Source: Candidatus Shapirobacteria bacterium
GTDB taxonomy: Bacteria > Patescibacteriota > Microgenomatia > UBA12405
Length of the DNA stretch: 5,769 nt
Reading direction: 5' to 3'
Assembly: GCA_009885205.1 (NCBI GenBank)
Contig: VFLE01000005.1
Location: 1-5,769 of the forward strand
In this document: positions 3,641-5,769 of the stretch, one piece after another
Numbering within the stretch: position 1 is the stretch's first letter
Layout of the letters: every line of letters starts with the position of its first letter
Program-made: the position numbers and the translations under genes
Notes under the pieces: model-generated
The model's input: the letters and a program-made list of their open reading frames with translations, nothing else
The model's database searches: none
What the model was told of the DNA's origin: nothing

Positions 3641-4208
3641 AAGGAGTTGTAAAACCATAACCCTTATAACAGTCAGGTCCTCTATTTGCACCTGGAATTA
3701 ATATACCACCAAAGTATTGAGCATTATCTGGGCTCATTCCATCACCATTTGCAAGACTCTGAGAATACTCTGGGAATAAAGTTGCATTTGCACATAGATA
3801 ATCAATCATTCTTTGACCATAAAACTGAGCAGTTTGCAAGATATTATCTCTTACATATGCAAGTTCATTAAGGTCTGCAGGTGTTGAGTCTGGAGAAGAT
3901 TGTTTGCTTATTGCTTTGTTTCTAAATTTATAATTGAAGAACGGAACTGACTCATAAGTTGAATAATGCATAAGTGTAGGTATGATATATTCATTCATAA
4001 GAGTTAAATAATCTCCTGTCACAGTATTGCCCGTCACCTTATTCTTCATCTCTAAATAAAGATTAGAGCCAATAATTGGCTGTATATATTTATCTTGAGC
4101 AACCAAGATTATTGGCTGCAATATTTGCCCATCAACATTGTCGTTGATGATTGTGTTATCACGCAAATATTGTGCAGTGATAAAAAGTGTATTTGATTGA
4201 CCTGGCAT
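3630..4208 (-). CDS. Putative head-tail connector (DUF6712-like)
   Basis: A 192-residue protein probably needed to complete the head or join it to the tail. The N-terminal half has the pattern LFITAQYLRDNTIINDNVDGQ, then ILVAQDKYIQPIIGSNLYLEMKNKV, then the helix EYIIPTLMHYSTYESVPF. This 'ordered helices around a Q..yIqp.iG..Ly' arrangement resembles the DUF6712-type proteins of Bacteroidetes phages and is reminiscent of gp6-like connector proteins. A second helical part (DLNELAYVRDNILQTAQFYGQRMIDYLCAN, about 113-142) fits the same family. The C-terminal ~40 residues are Gly/Pro/Asp-rich and probably extended. It starts 12 bases after the portal stop in the same operon, the usual place for a connector. 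The ATG at 4208 follows the A-rich leader ACTTACAACT. The family name is from memory of the pattern, so treat it as probable. Confidence 0.62.
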   Translation of the reverse strand: MPGQSNTLFITAQYLRDNTIINDNVDGQILQPIILVAQDKYIQPIIGSNLYLEMKNKVTGNTVTGDYLTLMNEYIIPTLMHYSTYESVPFFNYKFRNKAISKQSSPDSTPADLNELAYVRDNILQTAQFYGQRMIDYLCANATLFPEYSQSLANGDGMSPDNAQYFGGILIPGANRGPDCYKGYGFTTPFRF

Positions 4209-4220
4209 AGTTGTAAGTTT

Positions 4221-5576
4221 TTATTTTATTTTAAGACCCAAAATTTTATCGCAATCTTCAGCGCTATATCCATAGATTAATTGAAGCATTGCATTTGCTG
4301 AATCGTGTTCCATAATCCCCTGAACAACTGCTTGCTTGATGCTGATGATACCTTGTACACCACCAACAGTTCCTTTAAGACGAGCTTTAGATTCTTTGTC
4401 AAGCAAATCATCATCACTCATTTGTTCTGTAGTTGCAATAGCTGGACTAATAGGCTCTGACTTGAACATTTGATATTCCTGCAATTCAAAAGTTTGTGGC
4501 AAGCTATTAATTGAAGCTAGTTTATTGAACGTTCTATTTATTACTATCTGTAAAGGCTCGATTACTGTTACTTGAAGAGTTTCCAATTGTTCAATTAATT
4601 CTTGTTTACTTCCAAGTTTACCAGCAGTTTCAATACCCGCAATCGCAGATGTGAAATTGTGAGCCCTCATTATGTTATTATTTATTTGCTCACCAAGGTC
4701 CTTGAACTTTTGGTCTGAATCGTTTAATTGGATTGGAATAAACTCTGGTGCTTTTTCGGCAGACTCAGCGAAAACCATAATAAAGTCACCTGCGTTTTCT
4801 GCACCTGAGTAACGGTTCTTAACTTCATTATAAATCTTATCACGCTCTTCAGCTGGAGGAATACCCATCTTGTTTACGATAACCATCCCTGGCATTAGAC
4901 CGTTTTGAACTTGTTTAAGATGGAATGTAGATATCTCCCAATCAAGCTTAATCCAATTTAAAGAAGATTGATATGTAGGAATAGAATAGTATTCCATTCC
5001 TGGTGAATAAATTTTAACTTGAAGCAATTGAGATGGGAATTCTTTTGATTTCTTTGCATCGAAAGCCTCAATCTTCTCTGGTTTATTTTCTTGTTTTCTC
5101 CACTTTGACCAGTTTTTTGAAACAAAGAAACATTCAACAGAAGTAGTCTCTTCATAAGGTTTTCCAACTCTTACTTTTTCAAACGGAACGTGCTCTATTT
5201 GAGCAATTTTATCTCCAGTTTTATTCCAAATTACATTTAAGTAATATCCACCAAATAAAACTTCATCAAAAGCCAATTTATAAGCAATCTCATCAAGGTT
5301 TTCTTTTGAAAATTGATTAGACATAAATTCTTTTAGCTCAGGAACCTCTTTGAAACCTCTACCTGCAATCATTTGTACTTTACGGTTTATGATTGCAGTA
5401 TGAAGAGATGATGCATTCTGATAAAGACGAATAAGTTCTTGTGGATAATCGTTGTTTAATCCAAAAGAAATCCACTCATTTGTTCCAAAGTATTCATCAA
5501 CTTTTGGTGTTCCAATTTCTTGACGACCAAATGTCATAAAGTTAAAATTGCTTCCTATTAATTCTTTTTTTTCCAT
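4221..5576 (-). CDS. Phage portal protein
   Basis: A 451-residue protein with the features of a portal, the dodecameric channel at the capsid vertex through which DNA enters and leaves. Recognisable parts are the N-terminal FGTNEWISFGLNNDYPQ (30-46), the helix SSLHTAIINRKVQMIAGRGF (56-75), the strand pair EVLFGGYYLNVIW (105-117), the segment FHLKQVQNGLMPGMVIVN (218-235), RAHNFTSAIAGI (304-315), and the long helix LGSKQELIEQLETLQVTVIEPLQIVINRTF (321-350). The last ~60 residues end with a helical GTVGGVQGIISIKQAVVQGIMEH module seen in portals of Bacteroidetes phages. Length is typical. The ATG at 5576 lies 10 bases after the preceding stop, with an AT-rich leader and no Shine-Dalgarno. Downstream the connector candidate follows after 12 bases. 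The large terminase, often next to the portal, is not in the window. Confidence 0.85.
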   Translation of the reverse strand: MEKKELIGSNFNFMTFGRQEIGTPKVDEYFGTNEWISFGLNNDYPQELIRLYQNASSLHTAIINRKVQMIAGRGFKEVPELKEFMSNQFSKENLDEIAYKLAFDEVLFGGYYLNVIWNKTGDKIAQIEHVPFEKVRVGKPYEETTSVECFFVSKNWSKWRKQENKPEKIEAFDAKKSKEFPSQLLQVKIYSPGMEYYSIPTYQSSLNWIKLDWEISTFHLKQVQNGLMPGMVIVNKMGIPPAEERDKIYNEVKNRYSGAENAGDFIMVFAESAEKAPEFIPIQLNDSDQKFKDLGEQINNNIMRAHNFTSAIAGIETAGKLGSKQELIEQLETLQVTVIEPLQIVINRTFNKLASINSLPQTFELQEYQMFKSEPISPAIATTEQMSDDDLLDKESKARLKGTVGGVQGIISIKQAVVQGIMEHDSANAMLQLIYGYSAEDCDKILGLKIK

Positions 5577-5586
5577 AATTTAATTT

Positions 5587-5769
5587 TTAAGGCTGATAAT
5601 AATACCAAGTAGCAGTACCACCTGTATAACTATTTGTAATGTTTGATAAGCTTGAACCAGTTACAGTAACATAACCTTGTTCAATTATTCCTCCTGTAGT
5701 TCCAGTTAAACTTAAGTTTGTTTGTCCAGTCATATTATAAACTTCGTAGGTCCACTTTCCTTGTGGATT
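5587..5769 (-). CDS. C-terminus of a probable virion protein (partial)
   Basis: The minus strand is open from the window edge to a TAA at 5587-5589, giving the last 60 residues of a larger protein. It starts NPQGKWTYEVYNM and ends GGTATWYYYQP, and is rich in Thr, Ser, Gly and Tyr with alternating hydrophobics (IIEQGYVTVTG), so it is probably all beta. The 'NPQG.wtYEvY' start followed by a 'vE.GyvtV.g' strand resembles the ends of uncharacterised structural proteins found beside portal genes in Bacteroidetes phages. The stop lies 10 bases before the portal ATG, so both belong to one transcript. The start and most of the gene are outside the window. Confidence 0.7.
   Translation of the reverse strand, partial: NPQGKWTYEVYNMTGQTNLSLTGTTGGIIEQGYVTVTGSSLSNITNSYTGGTATWYYYQP

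Noticed and set aside
3686..3871. Open plus-strand frame of 61 codons
   Set aside because: Antisense to the connector gene, His-rich low-quality product, no upstream signal.
4958..5167. Second minus-strand frame of 69 codons within the portal gene
   Set aside because: Same strand, different frame from the portal; basic leucine-rich product of shadow type, no start signal.
1..5769. CRISPR array, insertion sequence or attachment site
   Set aside because: No regularly spaced repeats, transposase or integrase motifs, and no duplicated ends were seen.

Overview
The window looks like part of a double-stranded DNA phage or prophage of a Bacteroidetes host. It is AT-rich. Nearly every gene starts behind an A-rich leader with no clear Shine-Dalgarno sequence, and some upstream regions carry matches to the Bacteroidetes -7 element (TAnnTTTG). 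The minus strand reads as a late virion and lysis block. The plus strand carries a replication-type polymerase followed by small accessory genes. No integrase, terminase or major capsid gene is present, so lifestyle and boundaries are unknown.

Plus strand, 1-2546: a 451-residue polymerase with the palm motifs of superfamily A polymerases, resembling the TV-Pol type found in transposons and viruses. It is followed by a 255-base gene-free stretch. That stretch holds a possible small RNA ending in a strong terminator, two near-identical operator-like 14-mers 31 bases apart, a DnaA-box-like sequence, a -7 element and a 10-bp hairpin. Next come a small beta-rich (possibly OB-fold) protein, a 43-residue basic protein overlapping a stand-alone NUMOD-like DNA-binding domain, and a small lipoprotein. 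A 12-bp hairpin at about 2550-2586, with T-runs for both directions, closes this block and the opposing one.

Minus strand, read from 5769 down to 2616: the C-terminus of a probable virion protein, the portal protein, a head-tail connector candidate, a tRNA-Cys-like gene, two small membrane proteins of holin type, and a lysis enzyme candidate with an L,D-transpeptidase-like His...Ser-Ala-Gly-Cys motif. Spacing is tight or overlapping throughout, which suggests one late operon. The tRNA sits inside it, 12 bases after the connector stop and 17 bases before the first holin-like gene, so its processing could split the structural message from the lysis message.

The points most worth following are the polymerase and the repeat-rich control region behind it, the cysteine-dependent lysis enzyme, and the odd tRNA embedded in the late operon. 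Family assignments come from motif recognition by eye; no database search was possible.
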